Positions 43,895 to 52,820 of a stretch of DNA of 64,000 bases are shown one piece after another. Numbering within the stretch: the stretch's first letter is position 1; each line of letters opens with the position of its first letter. This DNA is from Noviherbaspirillum autotrophicum. GTDB taxonomy: Bacteria; Pseudomonadota; Gammaproteobacteria; Burkholderiales; Burkholderiaceae_D. The DNA lies in the NCBI RefSeq assembly GCF_000818395.1, contig NZ_JWJG01000028.1:1880972-1944971 (forward strand). Reading direction: 5' to 3'. The translations under genes and the position numbers were made by a program. The notes beneath the pieces were generated by a model. It was not told the DNA's origin. It saw only the letters and a list, made by a program, of their open reading frames with translations, and ran no database searches.

Positions 43895-44224
43895 TTAATG
43901 ATGCGTGGTGGTTGTATGGCTGGTGGTAGTCGAATTGTCGCTGGCCACTGCTGCTACGCCGGCAACTGCGGCGCCAATCGCTGCCATAGCACCAACACTG
44001 AGTCCCGCAGCGGTTGCTGCGCCAGCGGCCGCCGCAGTACCAGCAGCAGTACCAGCAGCAGTACCAGCAGCAGTACCAGCAGTAGCGGTGCCAGTCGTGC
44101 CAGCAGCAGCGCCAGCCGATGTCGTGCCGGTTGTAGAGGAAGTGGCTGCGGCTTCAGTGGACTGAGCCAAAACTTGACCAGAAATCATGCTGAAAATCGC
44201 AGCAACCAAGAAAACTTTCTTCAT
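43895..44224 (-). CDS. GfcA-like Thr/Ala/Gly-rich exported protein
   Basis: The 109-residue protein has a signal peptide (MKKVFLVAAIFSMISGQVLA, cleavage before QS), then a low-complexity Thr/Gly/Ala region with GTAA repeats, a hydrophobic Gly-rich helix (VGAMAAIGAAVAGVAAVAS) and a Thr/Ser/His tail, SDNSTTTSHTTTTHH. This layout closely recalls GfcA (YmcE) of the E. coli group 4 capsule operon, a small Thr-rich envelope protein with the same order of segments. Similarity is compositional, so homology is tentative. AAAGGA lies 7 bases before the ATG at 44224, deciding this start. No other gfc gene is adjacent. Confidence 0.6.
   Translation of the reverse strand: MKKVFLVAAIFSMISGQVLAQSTEAAATSSTTGTTSAGAAAGTTGTATAGTAAGTAAGTAAGTAAAAGAATAAGLSVGAMAAIGAAVAGVAAVASDNSTTTSHTTTTHH
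44039..44086 (+). repeat. 12-bp tandem repeat inside the GfcA-like gene
   Basis: The unit ACCAGCAGCAGT occurs three times exactly (44039-44074) with a fourth diverged copy to 44086. On the coding strand it encodes GTAA. Unit number could vary by slippage without breaking the frame. Confidence 0.85.
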
Positions 44225-44744
44225 AAGGGAATCCTTTCTTCGGGGATAAGAAGACAAACGCATAAAAAATTTTGCAGCGATTGGCATTGTATCAACTGTT
44301 AGTCGCTGACGAAAATTTCATTGACAATTTACAACATCTTACAAAATCGGTCTACGAATTTGCACAGCATGGGGTCAATACTCCATTGAAGCTAATCGAT
44401 TATCTGTTGCAATGGTTCACGGAATTGCGTCTTTTGCAATCTTTCGACATCGTCGGTTCTCGCCGAAGTCGTAAATTTTTTCCTGCCCGATTTGACGGCA
44501 ATCCATCTGCCTGATTTTCGTTTTTCTACACTCGGCACCAATTCTGCCCCTTCTATACAGCTTTCCAAAGATAAATTTGGCGTCCTGACGTCAAGCTTGA
44601 TCCAAGTCCATCTCGTGCCTAAAGAAATTAACGTTCCGTCAATGTTCTGACACCTGAAGATTTTTATCGTTAGGTGTACCCGGCGCGATGTATCGCCGGC
44701 CTCAATTAACCGGTTCTTTATGGCGCGGCTAGAGGGAGTTGTTG
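44225..44744. other. Divergent intergenic region, AT-rich
   Basis: The 520 bases separate the GfcA-like gene (leftward) from a secreted protein gene (rightward). A perfect TTGACA occurs at about 44321 on the plus strand without a good -10 box. A TACAAT lies on the minus strand about 60 bases before the GfcA-like start. Short frames here lack ribosome-binding sites and recognisable products. Confidence 0.45.
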
Positions 44745-45416
44745 ATGGACGATTGGACACCGCAGAAGTTTTTCCGTGGTAGTAAAGTTGTTGCAGCTTT
44801 CTTGTTTTTGTATACGGCGGGTAGTTGTTATGCACAGCAAGTTGCGGAACAGGCGGCCGTTGCGCATAAGTCGCCAGTTGTTTATGAAGCGACTTCGTCA
44901 CCATCGAGCTCGCCATCCCAAATACTTAATGCAGAAACTTCGCCAATTTCGTCATCGATAACCACAGACGAAATGGCATACAACGCGCACGATAGTGCGA
45001 TTACTGCAGCGGTAGCAGATAGCGTTACTACCGGTCTCGCGTTATCTGCTGGCGCTGTAGAAACCAATGCATTAATAACGACTACGCCGCTGGGGTTGGT
45101 TGCGCTTGCAGGTATGAAGGTCGGGGTAGTGAAATACGCAGACACGTTGCCTGAACAGGAAAAGCGTACAGCCTTTAAGTCAGCGTCGGCATTATGGGGA
45201 GGCGCGGCCGTCAATAATATTATGGTGTTCATGGCGGCGCCGCCACCTTTCCCTATTATCGCTGGCTTGATTGCGGGCTTCGTGACTTGGGCACATGTAG
45301 ATGAAAAATACCGGAAAGAAGATGAGCGGATTGCGGCTCGAAATAGAAAAACTGGGGAAATTGCAGTCAATAATGGAGCCATGACCGCTAATGGGGTAGA
45401 AACGTCCGGTAATTAA
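44745..45416 (+). CDS. Hypothetical exported membrane protein with DxxTT...ExN motif
   Basis: The 223-residue protein has an N-terminal signal sequence (about residues 15-31, ending CYA before QQ), a Ser/Ala-rich spacer and a hydrophobic C-terminal half. ADSVTTGLALSAGAVETNAL resembles the D-x-x-TT...G-x-x-E-x-NP pattern of small membrane proteins such as DUF5658, and two further hydrophobic helices follow (one with APPPFPIIAGLIAGFVTW). The tail is charged. GAGGGAG at 44732-44738 lies 6 bases before ATG 44745. No function is known. Confidence 0.6.
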   Translation: MDDWTPQKFFRGSKVVAAFLFLYTAGSCYAQQVAEQAAVAHKSPVVYEATSSPSSSPSQILNAETSPISSSITTDEMAYNAHDSAITAAVADSVTTGLALSAGAVETNALITTTPLGLVALAGMKVGVVKYADTLPEQEKRTAFKSASALWGGAAVNNIMVFMAAPPPFPIIAGLIAGFVTWAHVDEKYRKEDERIAARNRKTGEIAVNNGAMTANGVETSGN

Positions 45417-45465
45417 TCGCTTGTTGATTACGGATTGAATGAATCTCGAAATACGAGTAAAAAGA

Positions 45466-45471
45466 TATAAT
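45466..45471 (+). promoter_or_regulatory. Possible -10 box before the H-NS-family gene
   Basis: A perfect TATAAT lies 83 bases upstream of the start codon in an AT-rich stretch. The -35 region is not recognisable, and a small CTCG/CGAG inverted repeat lies just upstream at about 45446-45458. Confidence 0.35.
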
Positions 45472-45554
45472 CGCTAATATTGAAAAATAGCTGGACCAGA
45501 TCCAAGCTTTTTAAGTGGCACTTTTTATTCTCGTTAATTCGAACAGGTTAGGCA

Positions 45555-45872
45555 ATGAAATCATATAAGGAACTCCAGGCAGAGATTAAGGAACTGCAGG
45601 CGCAAGCTGAGAAGGCGCGCCAGGCAGAGCTTGCAAACGCCATTACGGAAATCAAAGCAAAAATCCAGGAATATGGGCTGACTGAAGCAGACTTGTTCTC
45701 TACTGAAAAGAAAACCAGGAAGGCTGGCGCGACGGTAAAACCGAAATACCAAAACCCGGAAACCGGCGAAACCTGGACGGGAAGAGGCAAGCCGCCGAAA
45801 TGGATTGCGGGCGCCAATAGGGCTAAGTTCCTGATTGAAGGGGGGAATAATATAGACTTTCTTGATCGATAA
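45555..45872 (+). CDS. H-NS family nucleoid-associated protein
   Basis: The 105-residue protein has the H-NS layout of betaproteobacteria: an N-terminal coiled-coil oligomerisation region (YKELQAEIKELQAQAEKARQ) and a C-terminal DNA-binding domain with KYQNPETGETWTGRGKPPKW, where TGRGKPP is the DNA-contacting AT-hook-like loop. H-NS proteins silence AT-rich acquired DNA. Its place at the edge of an AT-rich accessory region suggests it may regulate that region. A strong terminator follows. Confidence 0.9.
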   Translation: MKSYKELQAEIKELQAQAEKARQAELANAITEIKAKIQEYGLTEADLFSTEKKTRKAGATVKPKYQNPETGETWTGRGKPPKWIAGANRAKFLIEGGNNIDFLDR

Positions 45873-45899
45873 GCTATATTGTTTGAAATGTCGTTCGGT

Positions 45900-45929
45900 C
45901 GCCAATATCAGAGATATTGGCGATTTTTA
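45900..45929 (+). terminator. Rho-independent terminator after the H-NS-family gene
   Basis: CGCCAATATC (45900-45909) pairs perfectly with GATATTGGCG (45913-45922) around an AGA loop and is followed by ATTTTTAC. It lies upstream of the next gene's likely start, arguing against earlier start codons for that gene. Confidence 0.85.
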
Positions 45930-45969
45930 CATCAGCCGCAAGCGCGGACTAAAACAAATATATCACTCC

Positions 45970-46563
45970 ATGGATCGTGTTATTGGCTGGGTGCATACTC
46001 TTCTTGTGATGATTGCCCTGATCGTTCAGCCGTGGAGTGCCAATGCTGCAGCAAGCGATGGCACGGATATTCACGTTGCAGTCATAAAAAAAGGGGACTC
46101 GGTCACAATTGATGCGAGTTACTTGGTATTGGTGACCGCCGATATCGCTTGGGACGTGCTGACCGATTATGAACATATGGCAGAAGTTTTGCCGCAACTG
46201 CGTACAAGTAAGGTGCTGGTCCGAAGCGAAAACAAGCTGCGTGTCTCTCAAACCGGCCGGATTTTCTTCGGACCGATTCCGGTAGCGTTCGACTATCTTC
46301 GGGATGTTGAGCTCACGCCGCGCAGCCGGATTCGCTCTCATGTTATAGGCGGCAGCCTTAAGCGCGGCGACGTGACGACTGAGCTGATACCGCGGGAGGC
46401 GCAGACACGCATTATTTACCATAGCGAGGCGATGCCCGGTATTTGGCTTCCGTTTGGTATCAGTGAGGCATTCATCCGGGACAACGTGCACGATCAATTC
46501 ATCCACATGCGAGAGGAGATGATGCGGCGGAAAGAAAAAGCAGCAATGCGTGTGAGCAGCTGA
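45970..46563 (+). CDS. Exported SRPBCC/START-like domain protein
   Basis: The 197-residue protein has a signal peptide (about residues 1-26, ending WSANA before AAS) and a SRPBCC (polyketide cyclase/START-type) fold: LVTADIAWDVLTDYEHMAEV is the characteristic first helix region, followed by alternating strands and ending FIRDNVHDQFIHMREEM. Such domains bind hydrophobic ligands. An exported version suggests lipid or envelope-related binding; this is inference. ATG 45970 is chosen since earlier in-frame codons lie across the preceding terminator; the Shine-Dalgarno site is poor. Confidence 0.7.
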   Translation: MDRVIGWVHTLLVMIALIVQPWSANAAASDGTDIHVAVIKKGDSVTIDASYLVLVTADIAWDVLTDYEHMAEVLPQLRTSKVLVRSENKLRVSQTGRIFFGPIPVAFDYLRDVELTPRSRIRSHVIGGSLKRGDVTTELIPREAQTRIIYHSEAMPGIWLPFGISEAFIRDNVHDQFIHMREEMMRRKEKAAMRVSS

Positions 46564-46594
46564 GTTCCGCTCCTGGGGAGAGACTAAGTAGTTA

Positions 46595-47455
46595 TTACTC
46601 GTTCGGCCTCGTTAACGCCTTGCGGCAATGCGGGCAAGACTTGCCGGGAACATAATACGGCGACAACTGCTCGCGTGGCGTCACTACCGCTCGGCACGCG
46701 AAACATTGCTTGGTGTCCGTTGCTTCCAGCTTTGGATTGAGCGCGGTTCGGTAGTCGAACACGAAGCAGTCGCCGCGGTAGTGCGACCCGCCGACTTCCT
46801 CGAAATACTTCAGGATGCCGCCTTCGAGTTGATACACGCTGTCGAAGCCAACGTTCTGCATATGGATTGCCGCTTTCTCGCAGCGGATGCCGCCGGTGCA
46901 GAAGGTGACCACGGTCTTGCCACTGAAGTCTTCCTTGTGCTGCGCAACGACTTCGGGGAATTCGCTGAATTTTTCAATGCGGTAGTCGACGGTGTTGTTG
47001 AAGGTGCCGACGTCGACTTCGAAGGCGTTGCGGGTGTCGAGCATCACCACCGGCTTGCCGGCGTCGTCATGGCCGCAGTCGAGCCAGCGCTTCAAGGTCG
47101 GCGCGTCCACTGCCGGGGCACGGCCTTCCTCCGGCTTGATCAGCGGATTTTTCATTGTGATGATTTCACGCTTGAGCTTGACCAGCATCTTGGTGAACGG
47201 CTGGCGGTCGGATTGGCTTTCCTTGACTTCCAGGTCGGCAAAGCGTGCATCGGTGTGCAGCCACGCAAGAAAGGCGTCGATCGATTCGCGCAAACCGGCA
47301 AGGAAAAGGTTGATTCCTTCGGGGCTGAGCAGGATGGTGCCTTTTAAGCCCAGCTTTTCACAAACGGCGACGAATTGTGGACGTTTTTCGACGGTATCGT
47401 CGAGGGTGATGAATTTGTAAGCGGCAATGTTGACGTAAGTGGGGCTGGATGGCAT
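46595..47455 (-). CDS. trhO: tRNA uridine(34) hydroxylase (rhodanese-domain)
   Basis: The 286-residue YceA/TrhO family protein hydroxylates U34 of certain tRNAs. It has an N-terminal acylphosphatase-like domain ([18 protein letters not shown]), a rhodanese domain with the active Cys in [16 protein letters not shown], and a C-terminal Cys pair region ([23 protein letters not shown]) that may bind metal. ATG 47455 begins [15 protein letters not shown] as in homologues. It is divergent from dnaE. Confidence 0.92.
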   Translation of the reverse strand: MPSSPTYVNIAAYKFITLDDTVEKRPQFVAVCEKLGLKGTILLSPEGINLFLAGLRESIDAFLAWLHTDARFADLEVKESQSDRQPFTKMLVKLKREIITMKNPLIKPEEGRAPAVDAPTLKRWLDCGHDDAGKPVVMLDTRNAFEVDVGTFNNTVDYRIEKFSEFPEVVAQHKEDFSGKTVVTFCTGGIRCEKAAIHMQNVGFDSVYQLEGGILKYFEEVGGSHYRGDCFVFDYRTALNPKLEATDTKQCFACRAVVTPREQLSPYYVPGKSCPHCRKALTRPNE

Positions 47456-47602
47456 GGGAAAATGAAGGTAAGCCTTTGATTTATCGCCATTATAGGCGTG
47501 TATCGACAATGCGATTTCGTTCGTTTCTTTGTGTTGCAAGTGGTGCAGCCAGGCCTGTTGCAATTGCTCAGTGGAAGCGACCTGCCGAGGTAAAATAGCG
47601 CG

Positions 47603-50600
47603 ATGACCTCACCGCAATTCATTCATCTTCGTCTCCATTCCGAATACTCGATCGTCGACGGCCTCGTGCGCATCGACGATGTTGTCAAAGCTGCCGCCAA
47701 AGACGGCCAGCCAGCGCTTGCGATTTCCGACCTGGCCAACCTGTTCGGCATGGTCAAGTTCTACAAGGCTGCACGCGGCAAGGGTGTCAAGCCGATTGCC
47801 GGCTGCGATGTGTGGATCACCAACGATGCCGACCGCGACAAGCCGTCGCGGCTTTTGTTGTTGGTAAAGAATCGTACTGGCTACTTGCAGTTGTGCGAAT
47901 TGCTGAGCAAAGCTTGGCTGACCAACGTGCATCGTGGGCGGGCGGAGATCCGGACCGAGTGGCTGGAAAACGGCGCTGCAAGCGAGCTGCTCGCCTTGTC
48001 GGGAGCGCATTCCGGCGACATCGGGATGGCGATCGACAACGGCAATATCGTGGCGGCCGAGCACTGCGCCGAGCGCTGGATGGGCATTTTCCCGAATCGT
48101 TTTTACATTGAAATCCAGCGCTACGGCCAGCCCAACATGGACAATCATGTGCGACAGGCGGTAGCGCTGGCATCGCGCCTGAAGCTGCCGGTGGTGGCCA
48201 CGCACCCGATCCAGTTCCTGACGCCCGGGGAATTCATCGCGCACGAGGCGCGTACCTGTATCGCGGAAGGCGAAATCCTCGCGAACCAGCGCCGCGTCAA
48301 GCGCTTCAACGAGCAGCAGTGCTTCAAGACGCAGGCTGAGATGGCCGAGCTGTTCGCCGACCTGCCGGCGGCACTGCAGAACTCGATCGAGATCGCCAAG
48401 CGCTGCAACCTGCAGCTCGAACTCGGCAAGCCGAAGCTGCCGCTGTTTCCGACGCCGGATGGGATGTCGCTCGATGATTTCCTGGTGCAGCAGACCAAGA
48501 TCGGGCTGGAAGAGCGGCTGCTGCAATTGTTCCCGGACGAAGCCAAGCGCGAAGCGAACCGCGCGCGCTACGAGGAGCGCCTGAAGTTCGAGAACGATAC
48601 CATCATCAAGATGAAGTTCCCCGGCTACTTCCTGATCGTGGCCGACTTTATTCAGTGGGGCAAGAACAATGGCGTGCCGGTCGGACCGGGCCGCGGTTCC
48701 GGCGCAGGTTCGCTGGTGGCGTATGCGCTCAAGATTACCGACCTCGACCCGCTCGCCTACAACCTGCTGTTCGAGCGCTTTCTGAATCCTGAGCGGGTAT
48801 CGATGCCTGACTTCGATATCGACTTTTGCCAGGAAAACCGCGACCGCGTGATCCAGTATGTGAAGGACCGCTACGGACGTGACGCGGTGTCGCAGATCGC
48901 AACCTTCGGCACGATGGCGGCCAAGGGCGCGGTGCGTGACGTGGGTCGCGTGCTCGACATGGGCTACAACTTCTGCGACGGCATCTCGAAACTGATTCCG
49001 TTCAAGCCGGGCAAGCTGGTGACGATTGCGGATGCGATCGAGGAAGAGCCGCTCCTGAAAGAGCGGATGGAAAAGGAAGAGGAGGTCAAGCAGATCCTCG
49101 ACCTCGCGCAGCAGGTCGAAGGCATCACGCGCTCGATCGGCATGCACGCCGGCGGCGTGCTGATCGCGCCCGGCAAGCTCACCGATTTCTGTCCGTTGTA
49201 CACGCAGGGCGGCGACGCCGGCGTGGTGTCGCAGTACGACAAGGACGACGTGGAAGCAGTCGGCCTGGTGAAGTTCGACTTCCTGGGCCTGACCACGCTG
49301 ACCATCCTCGACCGGGCGGTGAACTACATCAAGATGCTCGATCCGGCGCAGGCGGACTTCGATCTGGCCAAGCTGCCGCTGAACGACAAGGCATCCTACG
49401 AGCTGCTGACCAAGGCCAAAACGGTCGCCGTGTTCCAGCTTGAAAGCCGCGGCATGCAGGGCATGCTGAAGGACGCGCGTCCCGACCGCTTCGAGGACAT
49501 CATCGCGCTGGTGGCGCTGTACCGCCCGGGCCCAATGGACCTGATTCCGGATTTCTGCAAGCGTAAGCACGGCGAGAAATTCGACTATCCCGACCCGCGT
49601 ACCGAAGGGATTCTGTCCGAAACCTACGGCATCATGGTGTATCAGGAGCAGGTGATGCAGATGGCGCAGGTGATCGGCGGCTACTCGCTCGGCGGCGCTG
49701 ACTTGCTGCGCCGCGCGATGGGCAAGAAGAAGGCGGAAGAGATGGCCGAGCATCGCCAGATTTTCCGCGAGGGCGCGGCCAAGAACGGACTGTCGCAGGA
49801 GAAGGCCGACGAGATCTTCGACTTGATGGAAAAGTTCGCCGGTTACGGCTTCAACAAGTCGCACGCAGCCGCCTACGCGCTCTTGTCGTATCACACCGCC
49901 TACCTGAAGGCGCATCACCCCGCCGCGTTCATGGCAGCCAACATGTCGCTGGCGATGGACGACACCGACAAGATCAAGATCCTGGTCGAGGACTCGATCG
50001 ATATCTGCAAATTGCAGATCCTGCCGCCGGATATCAACCAGTCGCATTACCGCTTCATGCCGGTGGGCGAGCCGGGCAAGAAGGCGACGCAGATTCGCTA
50101 CGGCCTGGGCGCCGTCAAGGGCAGCGGACAGAATGCGATCGAGGCCATCATCGCCGCGCGCGAAGCGGGCGGGCCGTTCACGGACCTGTTCGACTTCGTC
50201 AAGCGCGTCGACAAGCGCCAGATCAACCGCCGCACGATCGAGGCGCTGATCCGCGCCGGGGCGATGGACTGCTTCAAGGTCGATCGCGGCATCCTGCTGG
50301 CGTCGGTTAATTTCGCGATGGAGTGCGCCGAACAGGCACATGCGTCCGCCAATCAGGTCAGCCTGTTCGGGGGCGACGCCAGCGACCTGGAAACGCCGCC
50401 GGAATACGTGAGGGTGCCGCCGTGGAGCGACAAGCAGCGCCTGACCGAAGAAAAGACCGCGCTCGGCTTTTACCTGTCCGGCCACCTGTTCAATTCGTAT
50501 GCGGAAGAGGTGCGCAAGTTCGTCAAGACCAAGCTGGCGAGTCTGGAGCCGTCGCGCGACGCGCGCGTGATGGCCGGAATCATCACCACCGTGCGGGTGC

Positions 50601-51055
50601 AGATGACCCAGCGCGGCAAGATGGTGGTGGTCACGCTCGACGACAATACCGCTACCGTCGACGTGACGATATACAGCGAGCTGTACGAACCGAACAGGCA
50701 TTTGTTCAAGGAAGACGAATTCCTCGCGGTACAGGGCAAGGTGTCGGAAGACCGTTTCTCCGGCGGCTTGCGCGTGACTGCCGAAAAGGTGATGGATATC
50801 GCCATGGCGCGCGTGGCGTTCGGCAAGCAGTTTGCGTTTTCGCTGGAGGCGCGCCTCGACGCGTTGCAGATCAAGAACGTGCTCACCCCTTATCGCTCCG
50901 AGACCGGCTTGCCGCTGACGATGCGCTATATGCAGCAAGGGGTCGGCTATTGCGAAATCCGGCTTGCCGACGACTGGCGGGTGGCACCGGCCGATGGCTT
51001 GAAGCAGACGCTGGCCGAGAAACTGGGCGTACAAGGCGCGATGGTGGAATACTGA
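47603..51055 (+). CDS. dnaE: DNA polymerase III subunit alpha
   Basis: The 1150-residue replicative polymerase has an N-terminal PHP domain ([20 protein letters not shown]), a palm domain with [15 protein letters not shown] containing catalytic D405 and D407, [17 protein letters not shown], the fingers region [20 protein letters not shown] and a C-terminal OB-fold region ([19 protein letters not shown]). Length matches E. coli DnaE (1160). It stands alone with its own terminator. A very long antisense open frame exists but is a composition artefact. Confidence 0.98.
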   Translation: MTSPQFIHLRLHSEYSIVDGLVRIDDVVKAAAKDGQPALAISDLANLFGMVKFYKAARGKGVKPIAGCDVWITNDADRDKPSRLLLLVKNRTGYLQLCELLSKAWLTNVHRGRAEIRTEWLENGAASELLALSGAHSGDIGMAIDNGNIVAAEHCAERWMGIFPNRFYIEIQRYGQPNMDNHVRQAVALASRLKLPVVATHPIQFLTPGEFIAHEARTCIAEGEILANQRRVKRFNEQQCFKTQAEMAELFADLPAALQNSIEIAKRCNLQLELGKPKLPLFPTPDGMSLDDFLVQQTKIGLEERLLQLFPDEAKREANRARYEERLKFENDTIIKMKFPGYFLIVADFIQWGKNNGVPVGPGRGSGAGSLVAYALKITDLDPLAYNLLFERFLNPERVSMPDFDIDFCQENRDRVIQYVKDRYGRDAVSQIATFGTMAAKGAVRDVGRVLDMGYNFCDGISKLIPFKPGKLVTIADAIEEEPLLKERMEKEEEVKQILDLAQQVEGITRSIGMHAGGVLIAPGKLTDFCPLYTQGGDAGVVSQYDKDDVEAVGLVKFDFLGLTTLTILDRAVNYIKMLDPAQADFDLAKLPLNDKASYELLTKAKTVAVFQLESRGMQGMLKDARPDRFEDIIALVALYRPGPMDLIPDFCKRKHGEKFDYPDPRTEGILSETYGIMVYQEQVMQMAQVIGGYSLGGADLLRRAMGKKKAEEMAEHRQIFREGAAKNGLSQEKADEIFDLMEKFAGYGFNKSHAAAYALLSYHTAYLKAHHPAAFMAANMSLAMDDTDKIKILVEDSIDICKLQILPPDINQSHYRFMPVGEPGKKATQIRYGLGAVKGSGQNAIEAIIAAREAGGPFTDLFDFVKRVDKRQINRRTIEALIRAGAMDCFKVDRGILLASVNFAMECAEQAHASANQVSLFGGDASDLETPPEYVRVPPWSDKQRLTEEKTALGFYLSGHLFNSYAEEVRKFVKTKLASLEPSRDARVMAGIITTVRVQMTQRGKMVVVTLDDNTATVDVTIYSELYEPNRHLFKEDEFLAVQGKVSEDRFSGGLRVTAEKVMDIAMARVAFGKQFAFSLEARLDALQIKNVLTPYRSETGLPLTMRYMQQGVGYCEIRLADDWRVAPADGLKQTLAEKLGVQGAMVEY

Positions 51056-51077
51056 ATCCGCTATGACGGTATACCGA

Positions 51078-51106
51078 CCACGCAGTCGCTTTCGGCTCGT
51101 GGTTTT
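51078..51106 (+). terminator. Intrinsic terminator after dnaE
   Basis: CCACG-c-AGTCG (51078-51088) pairs with CGGCT-CGTGG (51093-51102), with one bulged C and one G-U pair, followed by TTTT. It starts 22 bases after the dnaE stop. The rest of the 295-base gap to the next gene shows no gene and should hold that gene's promoter. Confidence 0.65.
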
Positions 51107-51350
51107 CCATCGGCACAGTTAATGGAAAGCATTGTCATTCCGGCCGCCTGAGTGCTTTTGATACCGGGACAGATATGCAGCGTCCTTATCTGTCATTGTG
51201 TTAATACTTTGGTTTCCTGATTGCATGGAAACTGTCGCCAATAGTTAAAAATGTAACTATTCATTTCCCTTGTCAGCTTTGTCGCTTTGGAACCGTTCTA
51301 ACGGTACACGCTTCCCGTGTTTCGTTTTTCACTCCAGAAAGGGTACTGAA

Positions 51351-51689
51351 ATGAAGAAACTGATTGCAATGTTGATCGCTGGCGTTTTCGCTTCTTCCGC
51401 TTTTGCAGCTAGCCATACCGCAGCTGCGGCTTCCGACCAGGGCTCCACTACGACGATGAGCGACAAGACGGATACCAAGGAACAGAAGGCAGACACCAAG
51501 GCTGAAAAGAAAGCTGCGAAAGCCGACAAGAAAGCCGCTAAAGCAGAAGCCAAAGCGAGCAAGAAAAAAGTAAAGGCAGACACCGAAGCCAACAAGGAAA
51601 AGGCAGAAGCGAATGCAGACAAGGCAGCCGCTGCTGCGGATGCCAAGGCCGACAAGGCTGAGGCGAAGGCTGATAAGGCGAAGAAGTAA
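51351..51689 (+). CDS. Exported Lys/Ala-rich low-complexity protein
   Basis: The 112-residue protein has a clear signal peptide (MKKLIAMLIAGVFASSAFA, cleavage before ASH). The mature part is almost entirely K, A, E and D with heptad-like KAEKKAAKADKKAAKAEAKA patterns, predicting a long charged helix. Similar secreted proteins occur in Burkholderiales and are often loosely labelled TolA-like; the function is unknown. AGAAAGGG lies about 8 bases before the ATG. A strong terminator makes it a monocistronic unit. Confidence 0.7.
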   Translation: MKKLIAMLIAGVFASSAFAASHTAAAASDQGSTTTMSDKTDTKEQKADTKAEKKAAKADKKAAKAEAKASKKKVKADTEANKEKAEANADKAAAAADAKADKAEAKADKAKK

Positions 51690-51705
51690 GCGTTCCCAGC
51701 TTAAC

Positions 51706-51736
51706 AAAAGGCAGGCTTGGCCTGCCTTTTGTTTTT
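51706..51736 (+). terminator. Rho-independent terminator of the Lys/Ala-rich gene
   Basis: AAAAGGCAGG (51706-51715) pairs perfectly with CCTGCCTTTT (51721-51730) around a 5-base loop, and GTTTTT follows. Confidence 0.9.
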
Positions 51737-51803
51737 GGTAAACCGGTATTTATCGGAGGCGTTGGTCGTCACAGTACAATGCTTCCTTTTGCGCTTGTTC
51801 TGT

Positions 51804-52781
51804 ATGACAACTATCCTGATCACTGGTGGCGCCGGATACATTGGTTCGCACAATGTCAAATATCTGCGCGAGAAGGGCTACGATATCGTCGTGCTTGACG
51901 ACCTCAGCCGCAGATTTGCCGACGCAGTCATTGATGCGCCTCTCGTCAAGGGTAATATCGGCAACGCTGCGCTGCTCGACAAGGTATTCACCACACATCA
52001 CATCGATGCGGTACTCAATTTTGCATCCTTCATCCAGGTCGGTGAATCGGTGCAGCAACCATCAAGCTATTACCTGAATAACGTCGGCAATACTCTGGTG
52101 TTGCTGGACGCAATGACGCGTCATGGGGTCAAGAAGCTGGTGTTTTCATCGACTGCTGCGATTTTCGGCAATCCGGAATATACGCCGATCGACGAGGCAC
52201 ATCCGAAGAATCCCATTAATCCGTACGGTCGCAGCAAATGGATCGTCGAGCAACTGCTGCAGGACTACGAGCTTGCATATGGCTTGCATAGCGTCTGCCT
52301 GCGTTATTTCAACGCAGCAGGAGCAGACCCCGATGCCTTGCTCGGCGAAAGGCATGAACCGGAGACTCACCTGATCCCGTTGGTGCTGCAGGCTGCGTCC
52401 GGAAGGCGCACTCAAATTACGGTCAATGGTACCGATTATCCCACTGAAGACGGCACCTGCATACGCGACTACATTCACGTGGAAGACTTGGCGCAGGCAC
52501 ATTGGCTGGCGCTGCGCTATCTCGATACGCATCAGAACAGTGCAGCTTTCAACCTGGGCAATGGCAGCGGATATTCGATTCGCCAGGTGATCGATATGGC
52601 CCGTGCGATAACAGGCTGCAATTTTCGCGTGGAGTTCGGGCCTCGCCGCAACGGCGACCCTTCCGTGCTTGTGGCCGACAGCAACCTAGCGCGGCAGCAC
52701 CTGGGATGGAACCCGAAGTATTGTGCACTGGAAGACATCGTCCGCCATGCGTGGGCATGGGAGTGCAAGCAAAGCCGGTGA
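51804..52781 (+). CDS. galE: UDP-glucose 4-epimerase
   Basis: The 325-residue extended SDR enzyme interconverts UDP-glucose and UDP-galactose (or the N-acetyl forms). It begins MTTILITGGAGYIGSHNVKY and has the catalytic YGRSKWIVEQLL, NAAGADPDALLGERHEPE and RDYIHVEDLAQAHWLAL. It should supply UDP-Gal or UDP-GalNAc to the lipopolysaccharide genes downstream. ATG 51804 fits the family but has no visible Shine-Dalgarno sequence. It converges with the GT8 gene. Confidence 0.95.
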   Translation: MTTILITGGAGYIGSHNVKYLREKGYDIVVLDDLSRRFADAVIDAPLVKGNIGNAALLDKVFTTHHIDAVLNFASFIQVGESVQQPSSYYLNNVGNTLVLLDAMTRHGVKKLVFSSTAAIFGNPEYTPIDEAHPKNPINPYGRSKWIVEQLLQDYELAYGLHSVCLRYFNAAGADPDALLGERHEPETHLIPLVLQAASGRRTQITVNGTDYPTEDGTCIRDYIHVEDLAQAHWLALRYLDTHQNSAAFNLGNGSGYSIRQVIDMARAITGCNFRVEFGPRRNGDPSVLVADSNLARQHLGWNPKYCALEDIVRHAWAWECKQSR

Positions 52782-52820
52782 CCATTCGGTGCGTACGACA
52801 AGCCGCCGGCGTAGAGAATC

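Noticed and set aside
43578-43898. A 106-codon frame on the plus strand in the gap before the GfcA-like gene
   Set aside because: No ribosome-binding site and no recognisable sequence; it runs through the terminator of the neighbouring gene.
44039-44086. Short repeats as a CRISPR array
   Set aside because: The 12-bp units are contiguous, have no spacers and lie in frame within a coding sequence.
44272-44514. An 80-codon frame on the plus strand upstream of the exported protein gene
   Set aside because: It begins with TTG without a ribosome-binding site and overlaps the promoter region of the divergent GfcA-like gene.
47609-51034. A reading frame of about 1140 codons opposite dnaE
   Set aside because: It mirrors dnaE in antisense, has no recognisable domain, and its His/Arg/Gln/Val-rich composition is what GC-rich codon bias produces on the complementary strand.
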